Notes: generated by a model not told the origin, from the sequence alone. Positions 26,212 through 35,394 are shown, counted from the first letter of the stretch. The stretch is DNA of 64,000 bases from Sporobacter sp942492735 (GCA_942492735.1 OW818648.1:2976001-3040000), one strand, 5' to 3'. Numbers and translations: made by a program.

Positions 26212-26237
26212 GAAAACAGCGGAGGGATTGCCTCCGC
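26212..26237 (-). terminator. hairpin between carD and ispD
   Basis: Minus strand: GCGGAGG (26237-26231) with CCTCCGC (26225-26219), then TGTTTTC. It could partly end transcription after carD, making ispD expression lower or promoter-independent. Confidence 0.5.
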
Positions 26238-26256
26238 CAAAAGTTAATTTTTCAAT

Positions 26257-26733
26257 TTATACAAGAACAGAATTAATGCGCGTCTCAACTTCCTCATAGC
26301 TGATCTGCTGAGACAGAACAATTTCTGATATTAGAATCTGCTTTGCTGAATGGAGCATTTTGCGCTCGCCTGTGGATAGGCCCTTTTCAACATCACGTGT
26401 CATCAGTCCTTTGACAACCCGTGCAACCTCAATCAGGTCACCGCTCTTTAGCCGCTGCATATTTTCACGGTAGCGTCTGTTCCAATTCGTCGTCATATCG
26501 GCCTCTATTTCAGATATTGAATTCATGAGTGTTTCGGCTGCCGCGAAGTCGACAATGGGACGCACACCGATGGCCGCGCTGCTTTCGGTAGGAATCATAA
26601 CGACCATACCGCCCGCGGGCATTTTTAGGATATAGTATTGACGTGTGCACCCGTTAATCTTTTTTTCTTCGATACTGTCTATGACACCCGCACCGTGCAT
26701 CGGGTGGGCTATCATATCTCCAACACAAAACAT
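26257..26733 (-). CDS. carD: CarD family transcriptional regulator
   Basis: 158 aa starting MFCVGDMIAHPMHGAGVIDS. An N-terminal RNA-polymerase-interacting (Tudor-like) domain is followed by a helical DNA-binding domain with NRRYRENMQRLKSGDLIEVA and LSTGERKMLHSAKQILISE. CarD proteins stabilise open promoter complexes. A good sigma-A promoter lies upstream (26795-26824). Confidence 0.93.
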   Translation of the reverse strand: MFCVGDMIAHPMHGAGVIDSIEEKKINGCTRQYYILKMPAGGMVVMIPTESSAAIGVRPIVDFAAAETLMNSISEIEADMTTNWNRRYRENMQRLKSGDLIEVARVVKGLMTRDVEKGLSTGERKMLHSAKQILISEIVLSQQISYEEVETRINSVLV

Positions 26734-26794
26734 ACCTTACTCCCTCAGTGTCACACGATTCGAAAAAATGATTTTTTTCGAAAGCAACATATTT

Positions 26795-26824
26795 ATTATA
26801 TACCGTTTTTGCTTGATATAGCAA
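26795..26824 (-). promoter_or_regulatory. sigma-A-type promoter of carD
   Basis: Minus strand: TTGCTA (26824-26819), 18-nt spacer, TATAAT (26800-26795). The transcript leader would include an inverted repeat of TTCGAAAAAA (26759-26782). Confidence 0.65.
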
Positions 26825-26856
26825 GTCTTTATATTATATTGTTTATCCATTTTCGA

Positions 26857-26893
26857 AATAAATATACCGGAAGCGGTTTAATACCGCTTCCGG
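26857..26893 (-). terminator. intrinsic terminator after ispH-rpsA
   Basis: Minus strand: CCGGAAGCGG (26893-26884) pairs perfectly with CCGCTTCCGG (26876-26867) around a 7-nt loop, followed by TATATTTATTT. Confidence 0.85.
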
Positions 26894-26924
26894 CAGTCAT
26901 TATTATTAAGTTACAGAAGATTTA

Positions 26925-29027
26925 TTATTCAGCGGTTTCCGGCTCGCTGACAGGGGGTGAATCGGTATCATAAACGACAACCGGGGTCTTGTCAATATTG
27001 CCTGATGGATCCTGCTCCGGCTCCATTAGTGCTTTTATACTGAGCGACACTTTATGCTTTTCCTGATCAATATCGGTAATCTTGACCTGAACAGACATTC
27101 CCTCAGAAAGAACCTCAGAGGGCAGCCCGATTCTGTGATCGGTAATCTGTGATATGTGAATGAGTCCGTCGACACCAGGGATAATCTCGGCAAATGCACC
27201 GAACGGCATCAGTTTGACAACTTTAACATCGATCTTGTCGCCGATATTATAACCGGTCACGAATCTTTCCCAGGGGTTGCTGTCTTTCGTCTTATAGCCG
27301 AGTGAAATCTTTTTCTTGTCTTTATCGAAGGAAATGACAAAAACGTCGATTTTATCACCAATATTTAGAATATCGGACGGCTGATGAATCCTTGTCCAAC
27401 TGAGCTCTGAGACATGAATCATGCCATCAATGCCACCAATATCGACAAAGGCACCGTATGAGGTCATCGATTTAACAACACCGGAGTACTTCTTGCCGGC
27501 TTCAATATCATTCCAGACCTGATCCGTTTTATCACGGCGTTCATCATTGGAGACAGCACGGATGGAACCGACAACGCGGCGTCTTGATTGGTTGACCTCT
27601 GTAATGCGCATTTTGACTTTCGTCTTTAAAAGAGATGACATTGGTTCGTCTTTTGCCAGGCCGGTCTGCGATGCGGGTACAAAAACGCGCACGCCTCTGA
27701 CAGAGACGACGACACCGCCCTTGTTTTCCTCTGTGACGATACCTTCAATTGTTGCTCTGCTATCTCTGGCCGCCTCAACATCATCCCAGCTCTTGATGGA
27801 ATCAAGACGTTTTTTGGATAACATAACGGTGCCTTCAACATCATTGACCCGCATGACAAAGGTCTCAATTGAGTCTCCGATTTTGACCAAATCTTCTGCT
27901 TTTGCGCTTGGGTCATCAGTCAGCTCTGACAATGGTATGTAGCCTGACTGTTTTGTACCAAGATCGACTGAAATTTCGGTCGGTGTGATAAAGGCAACAA
28001 TGCCGGTCACTTTTTGCCCAGTATATAAAGTTTTAATTGATCTTTCGAGCATTTCTTCGAAGGACTCAACGACTTCAGCCGCTTCTTCTGTAATGACACC
28101 AGTGTCATTTGTGACCGTCGTGTCATTTACGGCCTCAGTGTCACTTGTAACTGCTTGGTCCTTTTTTTCATCGATAATCATTTCTTCACTCATCAGCTGA
28201 CAGACCTCCTTAATTATCCACGCCGGCGTAGAAGCGCCTGCAGTGATTCCGACGGTATCAGATTCACTGAAATTCGAAATGTCTAGTTCGTCGGCTGTTT
28301 CCACAAAATATACTTTCCCACAATTTGCTCTGCAAATTTCGGCTAGTTTCAGGCTGTTTGCGCTGGACTTTCCGCCTATTACAATCATGGTGTCAACAGT
28401 ACGAGATATTTCTTCGGCCTCTTCCTGGCGTCTGCACGTGGCGTTGCATATTGTATCAAATATTCTAAGATTTGTACACTCTTTTTTTACTGCCTTGTCG
28501 CATTCGGCGAACACACGGCGCATGCTTGTCGTCTGGAAAACAACCGAAACAGGTTCGTTCTTATTATCCGGCGAATTTTCCAGCCAAGCGATAAGTTCTG
28601 TTGGAGATTCAAAGATTTCGTACGTACCGCACCAGCTCGAAATTGCTTCGACCTCCGGATGATGACGCTGTCCGATAATCAGAATGGTTCGTCCTTCTAA
28701 CGATTCGGTGCGGACGATTTCATGGATTTTAGCAACATCCGGACATGTTGCGTCGACTAAAACAGCGCCGGACGACTGAAGCGTTTCAATTTCAGCTTTA
28801 CTCGCCCCGTGAGACCGGATGATAACCGTATCACCAGGTAAAACCTCAGAAGTGCTTCCGGCCTCCCTGACCCCTTTGAGAGCCAGAGCGTCTGTAACGC
28901 TTTTATTATGAATAATCGGCCCGAGTGTTATGCAGTTGTCATTATTTTCAATCGCTTTTTCGCATAGCTTTATCGCGCGGTGTACACCGAAGCAGAAGCC
29001 GGCCGATTGTGCCAGAATAATTTTCAT
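26925..29027 (-). CDS. ispH: IspH-ribosomal protein S1 fusion
   Basis: 700 aa. The N-terminal 280 residues are 4-hydroxy-3-methylbut-2-enyl diphosphate reductase: Fe-S cysteines in GFCFGVHRA, VDATCPDV and CNATCRRQ, plus SHGASK and GKSSANSLKL. A short acidic Thr/Val/Asp-rich linker (about 285-325) leads to four S1 RNA-binding domains (about 335-675), each with phrases such as GYIPLSEL, RVFVPASQ, GMIHVSEL and GLIHISQI. The fused form is known in Clostridia. It couples the last MEP step with a translation protein. Start overlaps plsC stop by ATGA. Confidence 0.95.
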   Translation of the reverse strand: MKIILAQSAGFCFGVHRAIKLCEKAIENNDNCITLGPIIHNKSVTDALALKGVREAGSTSEVLPGDTVIIRSHGASKAEIETLQSSGAVLVDATCPDVAKIHEIVRTESLEGRTILIIGQRHHPEVEAISSWCGTYEIFESPTELIAWLENSPDNKNEPVSVVFQTTSMRRVFAECDKAVKKECTNLRIFDTICNATCRRQEEAEEISRTVDTMIVIGGKSSANSLKLAEICRANCGKVYFVETADELDISNFSESDTVGITAGASTPAWIIKEVCQLMSEEMIIDEKKDQAVTSDTEAVNDTTVTNDTGVITEEAAEVVESFEEMLERSIKTLYTGQKVTGIVAFITPTEISVDLGTKQSGYIPLSELTDDPSAKAEDLVKIGDSIETFVMRVNDVEGTVMLSKKRLDSIKSWDDVEAARDSRATIEGIVTEENKGGVVVSVRGVRVFVPASQTGLAKDEPMSSLLKTKVKMRITEVNQSRRRVVGSIRAVSNDERRDKTDQVWNDIEAGKKYSGVVKSMTSYGAFVDIGGIDGMIHVSELSWTRIHQPSDILNIGDKIDVFVISFDKDKKKISLGYKTKDSNPWERFVTGYNIGDKIDVKVVKLMPFGAFAEIIPGVDGLIHISQITDHRIGLPSEVLSEGMSVQVKITDIDQEKHKVSLSIKALMEPEQDPSGNIDKTPVVVYDTDSPPVSEPETAE

Positions 29028-29647
29028 GAGCTTCTCCGACTATATTTATTATCTTCGACTTTTAACGCAATGATTCGGGTCATCAGTTCATCGGCTATCA
29101 AATTATAGTCGCTTTGTATCAGCTTCTTTTTCTCGGGATTCACCAAATAGGGTGTACCGAAAACGATCGTATATTTATGAAACAGTTTTTTGTTTCTTGG
29201 TATATATACGGGGACAATTGGCACTGACAGTTGGTCGGCAATTCTGACTGCGCCGTTCTTTGCTTCTCCGGCTTCATCGATTTTCACTCTTGTACCCTCG
29301 GGAAAGATCACGACCTTCTCTTCTGCTTTTAAGTACTTGAGCGCTATTTTAATCGAACCGACATCACTCTGGCCGCGTTTTACTGGAAAACAGCCGATGG
29401 CTTTCAATACGTGGGATAAAATGGGGATTTTAAACAATTCGGCTTTTGCCATAAAATGAAAATGATGGCTGAGTCCGGCGGAAAATGCCAGGAAGATCGG
29501 ATCAAGATTACTTGAATGATTGGCACAGATTACAGCCGGACCCGGCGCTAAATGCTCTTTTCCGATACACCGGATTCTAAAAAACAGAAATACGAAAATC
29601 TTCAAAAAGTTGTAGAGTCTTCTGTAGGCGGGGTATTCACGATTCAT
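29024..29647 (-). CDS. plsC: 1-acyl-sn-glycerol-3-phosphate acyltransferase
   Basis: 207 aa from the ATG at 29645-29647, which overlaps the cmk stop by ATGA; a longer start is possible but unsupported. Acyltransferase motifs: the catalytic ANHSSNLDP (His and Asp four apart), KAELFKIPILSHVLKAIGCF, FPEGTRVK and PVYIP. It makes phosphatidic acid at the membrane. Confidence 0.9.
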   Translation of the reverse strand: MNREYPAYRRLYNFLKIFVFLFFRIRCIGKEHLAPGPAVICANHSSNLDPIFLAFSAGLSHHFHFMAKAELFKIPILSHVLKAIGCFPVKRGQSDVGSIKIALKYLKAEEKVVIFPEGTRVKIDEAGEAKNGAVRIADQLSVPIVPVYIPRNKKLFHKYTIVFGTPYLVNPEKKKLIQSDYNLIADELMTRIIALKVEDNKYSRRSS

Positions 29648-30321
29648 AAGGCCAGTCTTTCCTCCGCTAAAGCGCATATGATTTTCAGGCATTCGTCTAG
29701 GTTCTTATCGGTTGTGTCTACGAGAACAGCATCATCTGCCGCTTTTAAAGGCGCGGCGCTGCGTTCGCTGTCATTTTTATCTCTGTACATGATATCGCGC
29801 AGTACATCATCATATGATGTGCTGACGTTTTTCTCCACCAATTCCAGAAGCCGCCGGTGCGCGCGGACTTCCGGCTGTGCTGTAAGAAAAATCTTGAGTC
29901 CTGCATTCGGGATAACAACTGTCCCGATATCACGGCCGTCCATAATGACATCGTATTTTTCGGCCATTTCACGCTGCATGGACAGTAAAAAAGCGCGAAC
30001 CGGTACCATGGCGGAAACATCGGAGGCATATATAGACGCCTCGGGTCTGCGTATTTCTGCTGTGACATCCTCACCGTTCAAAAACATACGCTGGAGACCT
30101 TCCTCGTCATACCGCATCTCGATCGTGATATTTGGCAGGAGTTTGACAACTCCTGGCTCATCTTTTGAGGAAACACCGTTTCGCAGGGCAAAAAGGCCGA
30201 CGCAGCGATATAACGCGCCGGTGTCAACATAAATGAGCCCGTATTCTTTTGCCGTCATTCTTGCGAGTGTGCTTTTTCCGGCGCCGCTCGGGCCGTCTAT
30301 AGCGATGCTTCTCTTTTCCAT
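29644..30321 (-). CDS. cmk: cytidylate kinase
   Basis: 225 aa from the ATG at 30319-30321 with an AAAGGA site. P-loop IDGPSGAGKSTLARM, YVDTGALYRCV, and DGRDIGTVVIPNAGLKIFL are diagnostic. It phosphorylates CMP and dCMP. The cmk-plsC-ispH order is typical of Clostridia. Confidence 0.95.
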   Translation of the reverse strand: MEKRSIAIDGPSGAGKSTLARMTAKEYGLIYVDTGALYRCVGLFALRNGVSSKDEPGVVKLLPNITIEMRYDEEGLQRMFLNGEDVTAEIRRPEASIYASDVSAMVPVRAFLLSMQREMAEKYDVIMDGRDIGTVVIPNAGLKIFLTAQPEVRAHRRLLELVEKNVSTSYDDVLRDIMYRDKNDSERSAAPLKAADDAVLVDTTDKNLDECLKIICALAEERLAL

Positions 30322-30373
30322 ATATATAACCATTCCTTTCACGGGGAATTGTTCTGAGTACGGCTTTGCCGGA

Positions 30374-30433
30374 CTTCGGGTCGGAAGACCCGAAAGGAAC
30401 AAAACCCAGTTTGAAAGATTTATCTTTCAAACT
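30374..30433 (-). terminator. two stacked hairpins between flavoprotein gene and cmk
   Basis: Minus strand, first AGTTTGAAAGA (30433-30423) with TCTTTCAAACT (30418-30408), then GGGTTTTGTT; next TTTCGGGTC with GACCCGAAG (30395-30374). The first looks like a terminator for the flavoprotein gene; the second may be part of the cmk leader. Confidence 0.55.
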
Positions 30434-30462
30434 TATAATCCCTTCGATAGCTTTCAGTTATT

Positions 30463-31707
30463 TTAAGACACCGATATGTGCGTCGCGGCGGCGTACGCTG
30501 TTGACCAGGCTATTTGGAGATTAAATCCGCCTGTATAAGCGTCTGCATCAATGACCTCTCCGGCAAAATATAACCCTTTGACGCGCTTGGATTCCATCGT
30601 CGTGGGATTGATCTCTCGTACATCAACGCCGCCCGAGGTTATAATCGCCTCGTCTACCGGTCGCGGCTCCATAACACTTATTTTAAAGTGCTTAAATAGA
30701 GTGAGAAGCCTGCTTCTCTGTTCGCGCGTAATAGAGTTGACTTTTGTCTCCGGCGGTATACCGGACAGGTCAACGAGAACCGGTATCATTATTTTGCTTG
30801 CCAGGTCGCCGAGAGCGTTTGCAAAGTCACGATTAGCGTATTTCTCAAAATCACGCAATATGCGCGCGTCGAGCTTTTTTTCGTCGAGCGCCGGTTTCAA
30901 GTCGATGGATAATTCATATTTCTTGTTTTGAAAATCACGCATATGAGCGCTGGCGGATAGTATCAACGGCCCTGAAACGCCGAAATGCGTGAAGAGCATT
31001 TCTCCGAAATCTTCGTATACAGGCTTCTTGCGCCCGTCCGCGACGGTTACATCAGTGACTGTAAGCCGAACGTTTTTCAGAGAGAGGCCCTGCATCCGAG
31101 CACATATCTCCGGTGACGCGTTGAGAGGAACAAGTGATGCTTTCGGTGGAATTATCACATGTCCGAGTCTCGATGCAATTTTGTAGCCGTCTCCTGTGGA
31201 ACCGGTCAGCGGATATGAAACGCCGCCGGTACAAAGCACGGCGGTTTTGCAATCAATTTTTTCATCTTGAACGATGACAGCGGAGACATGACCCTCCTGT
31301 ATGCATACTTCCTTCGCAGTACCTTTTCGGACGATCACGCCTGTTTTGTCATCATATTGACGGAGGGCAGCGACAATATCCGCGGCATGATCAGAAACCG
31401 GAAAAACCCTGTTGCCGTGTTCTGTCTTGAGCGGAACGCCGATTTTTTCAAAAAAGCTAATAGTATCTTTTGGCGAGAAGCCATTAACAGCGCTGTTTAA
31501 AAACCGTCCGCCATTCGGAATGTTCTCAAGAACTTCCCGTACTGTACAGTCGTTTGTGAGATTGCAGCGGCCTTTACCCGTAATTCGGAGCTTTAAACCG
31601 AATCGATCATTTTTCTCAAGCAGAAGCACGCGCAAGCCACGCTCGGCCGCTATAGCTGAGGCGAGCATGCCGGAGGCGCCGCCGCCGATTACGATAACAT
31701 CATACAT
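30463..31707 (-). CDS. FAD-dependent oxidoreductase (HI0933/YhiN family)
   Basis: 414 aa. N-terminal dinucleotide-binding fold IVIGGGASGMLASAIAAERG, then family marks ITGKGRCNLTND, LCTGGVSYPLTGSTGDGY, and the C-terminal SGGVDVREINPTTMESK and GEVIDADAYTGGFNLQIA. Substrate is not known. It overlaps the RpiR regulator gene by 8 nt and is probably in its operon. Confidence 0.92.
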   Translation of the reverse strand: MYDVIVIGGGASGMLASAIAAERGLRVLLLEKNDRFGLKLRITGKGRCNLTNDCTVREVLENIPNGGRFLNSAVNGFSPKDTISFFEKIGVPLKTEHGNRVFPVSDHAADIVAALRQYDDKTGVIVRKGTAKEVCIQEGHVSAVIVQDEKIDCKTAVLCTGGVSYPLTGSTGDGYKIASRLGHVIIPPKASLVPLNASPEICARMQGLSLKNVRLTVTDVTVADGRKKPVYEDFGEMLFTHFGVSGPLILSASAHMRDFQNKKYELSIDLKPALDEKKLDARILRDFEKYANRDFANALGDLASKIMIPVLVDLSGIPPETKVNSITREQRSRLLTLFKHFKISVMEPRPVDEAIITSGGVDVREINPTTMESKRVKGLYFAGEVIDADAYTGGFNLQIAWSTAYAAATHISVS

Positions 31708-32563
31708 CTAATTTTTCATAAACCTCATATTCGTCCCATATACGTTCCAGTTTTTCGAAATTGGAGTACAAATCACACTGTGCTTTAGCGCTTGTCGCTA
31801 CTATTAACGCATTGACAAGGCTGAGCGGCGCGACGAGCGTATCCAGGAACGATACCATATCACTGCGCGCATAAAGCGCAATATCGGAAAGCTTCGCAAT
31901 CGGAGACGCTGGTGTATCGGTGATACCGATGACATCAGAGCCCATATCGCGCGCATACCGCATCGCTTTGATCGTGCGGCGCGAATATCTCGGGAATGAT
32001 AGCGCAATTAAGACATCACCATTTGAGATACGGAGGATCTGCTCAAATACTTCGCTCGCGGATGTCCCGTTGATGACTCGGACATTATCAAATATTAAGT
32101 TAAAGTAGAACCCCATAAAATTAGCCAGAGCGGAAGCTGACCGCAGTCCGAAAAGATAGATGTTTCGAGCTTTGACGATCTTATCGACTGCCGATTCGAA
32201 ATCTTCCCTGTTTGTGTCCTCCATTGTCAAACGAATCTGCTCAATGTCAGACGATAAAACAAGAGACAGAATATCCTCGCTTTCCATGAGTTCTTTTGCG
32301 ACTTGTATTCTTTGAACCGACGTCAGGCAATTTCGAATCATGTCCTGGAGTGCCCGGCGCATTTCCGGATATCCTTCATAACCGAGTTCCGCAGCAAACC
32401 GTACGACTGTTGATTCACTCACGTCAACAACTTGTCCAAGTCGGCTCGCCGTCATAAAGGCTGCTTTTTCATAGTTTTCAGTTATATATTTGGCGATGCT
32501 GCGCTGCCCTTTTGAGAACCCGGGCGAAGCAGCTTCAATGACAGCCAATATGTCTTTATCCAT
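31700..32563 (-). CDS. MurR/RpiR family transcriptional regulator
   Basis: 287 aa. An N-terminal helix-turn-helix (residues 1-77, with ASRLGQVVDVSESTVVRFAAE) is joined to a SIS sugar-phosphate-binding domain (about 125-265; IYLFGLRSASALANF, LSFPRYSRRTI, ITDTPASP). Such proteins control sugar or amino-sugar genes; the cognate operon is not evident here. A plausible promoter is at 32613-32640. Confidence 0.92.
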   Translation of the reverse strand: MDKDILAVIEAASPGFSKGQRSIAKYITENYEKAAFMTASRLGQVVDVSESTVVRFAAELGYEGYPEMRRALQDMIRNCLTSVQRIQVAKELMESEDILSLVLSSDIEQIRLTMEDTNREDFESAVDKIVKARNIYLFGLRSASALANFMGFYFNLIFDNVRVINGTSASEVFEQILRISNGDVLIALSFPRYSRRTIKAMRYARDMGSDVIGITDTPASPIAKLSDIALYARSDMVSFLDTLVAPLSLVNALIVATSAKAQCDLYSNFEKLERIWDEYEVYEKLDV

Positions 32564-32612
32564 TGTCGCAATCCTCCGGAAATAATGTTAAGTTTTCTGT
32601 TTCTGTATAATT

Positions 32613-32640
32613 ATCATACTATGAAATCCCGATAAATCAA
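32613..32640 (-). promoter_or_regulatory. sigma-A-type promoter of the RpiR gene
   Basis: Minus strand: TTGATT (32640-32635), 16-nt spacer, TATGAT (32618-32613), about 50 nt before the start codon. Confidence 0.5.
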
Positions 32641-32675
32641 GCGGGAAATGCAATTTGTACCGACGAATCCTGCAT

Positions 32676-33401
32676 TTATTTGTTGCTGTTTGGGTGTTGT
32701 TCCTTGAGCATCGCAATCTCCGATGCGTTTAAATATCGCCATGTACCAGATTTAAGACCACCAAGATGTAGTCCGCCCTCGGCCACACGCCGGAGAAATT
32801 CAACCTTTAGATTTACCTTTGCACACATTTTTCTGATTTGCCTGTTTCTTCCCTCGTGAATTGTCATAGATAAAACGGCGCTGTCGGTCGTTTTTTTCAG
32901 AAGGTTGATATCAGCCGGCCTGATGATATAACCGTCTATATCCATCGGTTCACCAAGAGGCGTCAAGGCGCTTTCGATATCCCCTGTTACGGTCACCTGA
33001 TACGTTTTATCCTTCTCGTAAGACGGGTGTGTCAGAAAATTCGTGAGTTCGCCGTCGTTTGTCATGAGGAGCAGGCCCTCTGAATCAAGGTCAAGTCGCC
33101 CGACCGGATAAACGCGTACACCGCAGTCCTTCACAATCTCGGAGACATTTCTTCTCCCCTTTTCGTCTTTCATCGTTGTGATATAGCCGCGCGGCTTGTT
33201 TAGCATTATGTAGGTTTTCTCGTCAGCTCTTCGGAGACGTACGCCATCAATAGTGATCGTGTCAACGTCACAGTCTGCGCTCTCTCCGAGTACAGCTGTT
33301 TTTCCGTTCACAGCGATGCGACCCGACGTAATCAACTGTTCGGACTCACGCCGCGAAGCGACACCATGAGCCGACAGTATTTTTTGAATCCGTTCTTTCA
33401 T
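32676..33401 (-). CDS. rluB: rRNA pseudouridine synthase (RluB/RsuA family)
   Basis: 241 aa. An S4 RNA-binding domain (residues 1-62, MKERIQKILSAHGVASRRE) precedes the synthase domain with the catalytic aspartate in VGRLDLDSEGLLLMTNDG and MTIHEGRNRQIRKMC. It probably modifies 23S rRNA near position 2605. It lies beside dacF, ytfJ and scpA/B, the usual Clostridia order. Confidence 0.92.
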   Translation of the reverse strand: MKERIQKILSAHGVASRRESEQLITSGRIAVNGKTAVLGESADCDVDTITIDGVRLRRADEKTYIMLNKPRGYITTMKDEKGRRNVSEIVKDCGVRVYPVGRLDLDSEGLLLMTNDGELTNFLTHPSYEKDKTYQVTVTGDIESALTPLGEPMDIDGYIIRPADINLLKKTTDSAVLSMTIHEGRNRQIRKMCAKVNLKVEFLRRVAEGGLHLGGLKSGTWRYLNASEIAMLKEQHPNSNK

Positions 33402-33432
33402 TTTTACTCCATTTCTTTGTTGATTGATCTCA

Positions 33433-33482
33433 GGCTTCCCCTAGGGGAAGCCTTTTAGAACAAACCCAGGCTTCCCCTGGAG
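33433..33482. repeat. GGCTTCCCC palindrome with partial second copy
   Basis: AGGCTTCCCC-TA-GGGGAAGCCT at 33433-33454 is a perfect palindrome followed by TTTT, so it may act as a terminator on the plus strand. A partial copy (AGGCTTCCCCTGGAGGG) follows at about 33470. Confidence 0.6.
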
Positions 33483-33522
33483 GGCAATGACAACATAGTT
33501 TGGAATTGTGTTCCAACGTTCC

Positions 33523-33617
33523 GTAGGGCGCGACGACCCGGCGCGCCGTCTTCCTAAATATGCTTATTCTTGAAGAGACAGCGGGGTTAACGGCACGCCG
33601 AGGTCGTCGTGCCCTAC
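33523..33617. repeat. GTAGGG-bounded inverted repeat pair
   Basis: Left arm 33523-33548 (GTAGGGCGCGACGACCCGGC...) and right arm 33591-33617 (…GTCGTCGTGCCCTAC) are inverted copies with a few differences, about 42 nt apart. Same family as at 1911-2032 and 3291-3729. Lies between dacF and rluB. Confidence 0.78.
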
Positions 33618-33643
33618 GATTCAGACATAAATATTATCTTCAA

Positions 33644-34864
33644 TTAAACGGCCAGTGGTTTACGCTGATGGAACAATGCCCATTTGAGTTTTTCTAGAAA
33701 CGACAGCGGTACGGATTGATCAAGGTCGACGGTTTCTCCGAATATGAGTGGAATCTCTTTGATCGTTTCACCATTGCGTTTAATCGTGATCATGCCGGCT
33801 ACCTCGTTTTTCGCAACGGGCGCGTAGACGAATTTCGAAAGCGTCCACGAAAGCGTCGGCTTTTCCGACTGGGCGTATACATAAACAAAGTCTTCGGACG
33901 GATGAACGGGCACATTTCCTTTGACACCTGAAATAACCGGAATAGTGCCGAATTTTTGATCGTTAATATCTACGTTTAAGCAGCCATATTGAGAAAAAGC
34001 CCAGTTATAAAGATTATTGTGATCGCGCCAATCATTCGGGGCCGATAAAGTGACGCAGATGAGCCGCATCCCGTCGCGCTCCGTGCAAGAAACAAGGCTG
34101 CGCCCGGCGCTTTCGGTAAATCCTGTTTTGATGCCGATGGCTCCCGGACAATTCCAGAGCAGCTTGTTGTGGTTCTTAAAATACCGCCCCGCGATGCTTA
34201 TCTGTTTTGTCGAGACGATATCTCTGAACGTTTTATTTTTCATAGCCTCAGCCGAAATGAGCGCAAGATCACGCGCTGACGAATAATGGTCTTTTTTGTC
34301 GAGCCCGTGCGGGTTCACAAAATGAGAATTACTGCATTCGAGGATTTCCGCGCAGCTGTTCATCAGATCAGAAAACGCCTCAATGCTGCCTGAAACATGA
34401 AGGGCAAGCGCGACAGCCGCGTCATTACCTGATTCAAGCATGAGACCGTAGAGTAGCTCGAGAACGGTCAGCTCGTCACCATGCTTCAAGTAAATGGAAG
34501 ACCCCTCAACTGCCGGAAAATCGTTCTCTATGATGACACGCTCTTCGAGATCACAGTTTTCAAGGACAACGAGCGCCGTCAATATTTTCGTCGTGCTCGC
34601 GATCAGCATATGTTTGTCCGCATTTTTTTCATGTAGGACAGTTCCGCTTAAAGCTTCAACGAGGATGTCAGCCTCAGCTGAAGTACCGGGCGAAAAAAGC
34701 GCTTGTGTAAATTGCGCTCCTGCGGTAGGCTGAAATGCACAGATGAATGAGAATAATACAGAGGCGAGGCATAAGCTTCGGCAGACTTTTAGAGGGCTTC
34801 GTATCGCTTTTATGATTCGTCGCTTATATAAAGCAATGGTATTTTTTTCTGTTACTGTTTTCAC
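33644..34864 (-). CDS. dacF: D-alanyl-D-alanine carboxypeptidase (DacF-like)
   Basis: 406 aa. N-terminal signal/anchor segment (about residues 28-50). Penicillin-binding motifs: Ser90-x-x-Lys93 (IASTTKIL), SGN at 145-147 (ESGNDAA) and KTG at 246-248 (GIKTGFTES). A C-terminal beta domain (about 290-390) follows. It trims stem peptides; in spore formers DacF sets cortex crosslinking. Neighbour to ytfJ and scpA/B. A possible sigma-F-type promoter lies upstream. Confidence 0.9.
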   Translation of the reverse strand: MKTVTEKNTIALYKRRIIKAIRSPLKVCRSLCLASVLFSFICAFQPTAGAQFTQALFSPGTSAEADILVEALSGTVLHEKNADKHMLIASTTKILTALVVLENCDLEERVIIENDFPAVEGSSIYLKHGDELTVLELLYGLMLESGNDAAVALALHVSGSIEAFSDLMNSCAEILECSNSHFVNPHGLDKKDHYSSARDLALISAEAMKNKTFRDIVSTKQISIAGRYFKNHNKLLWNCPGAIGIKTGFTESAGRSLVSCTERDGMRLICVTLSAPNDWRDHNNLYNWAFSQYGCLNVDINDQKFGTIPVISGVKGNVPVHPSEDFVYVYAQSEKPTLSWTLSKFVYAPVAKNEVAGMITIKRNGETIKEIPLIFGETVDLDQSVPLSFLEKLKWALFHQRKPLAV

Positions 34865-34920
34865 AAATAAGCACCACCCCAGTTTGAATGAAGGCAGTGC
34901 TTATTATTGTCAGGTGATTC

Positions 34921-34950
34921 GGAATTATCCACGAAAGTGAAATGATATGC
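34921..34950 (-). promoter_or_regulatory. possible sigma-F/G-type promoter of dacF
   Basis: Minus strand: GCATA (34950-34946), 15-nt spacer, GGATAATTCC (34930-34921). The -35 and spacing fit sigma-F; the -10 matches only in part (GGNNA). It lies about 57 nt before the dacF start, which fits known forespore control of dacF. Confidence 0.4.
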
Positions 34951-35008
34951 TTTTCGACAGATTTGTGTAGATTTAAAATATGTTTCGAGCCAAAGCAAAA
35001 TTCAGCGC

Positions 35009-35392
35009 TTATGAGTCCTTGTTCAGGAGCTCGCTGACTTTGTCAATGACCTCTGGGACCATTTCGATAATTCTATCGACTGTCGTCGACGCCGGAGGCG
35101 CGATATTCAGGAGCTTGATGCTGCCGCCTTTGACTACCAGAAAAGCGACAGGCACGATATTGACGCCGGCACCGCTTCCACCGCCGAAGGCGTTATTTTG
35201 TCCCTGCTGCTGGTTCTTCGTTTGAAAATCCGACCCGCCGCTTGCGAAGCCGAAGCTCACCTTTGAAATCGGTATTAGTGTGATGCCGTCCGCGGTAACA
35301 ATCGGTGAGCCGACAATCGTGTTGACATCGACCATCTCCCTGATTTTCTGCATCGTTGTCTCCATTAAATCACCAATAGGATGTTTGTCCAT
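35009..35392 (-). CDS. ytfJ: GerW-family sporulation protein YtfJ
   Basis: 127 aa from the ATG at 35390-35392 with AAAGGCGG upstream; a longer in-frame form overlaps the neighbour and is rejected. MDKHPIGDLMETTMQKIREM and the VGSPIVTADGITLIPISKVSFGFASGGSD block are the family signature, followed by a Gln/Gly-rich stretch and a hydrophobic NIVPVAFLVVKGG. Needed for spore germination in Bacillus. Two nt separate it from the DUF2953 gene. Confidence 0.92.
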   Translation of the reverse strand: MDKHPIGDLMETTMQKIREMVDVNTIVGSPIVTADGITLIPISKVSFGFASGGSDFQTKNQQQGQNNAFGGGSGAGVNIVPVAFLVVKGGSIKLLNIAPPASTTVDRIIEMVPEVIDKVSELLNKDS

Positions 35393-35394
35393 TT

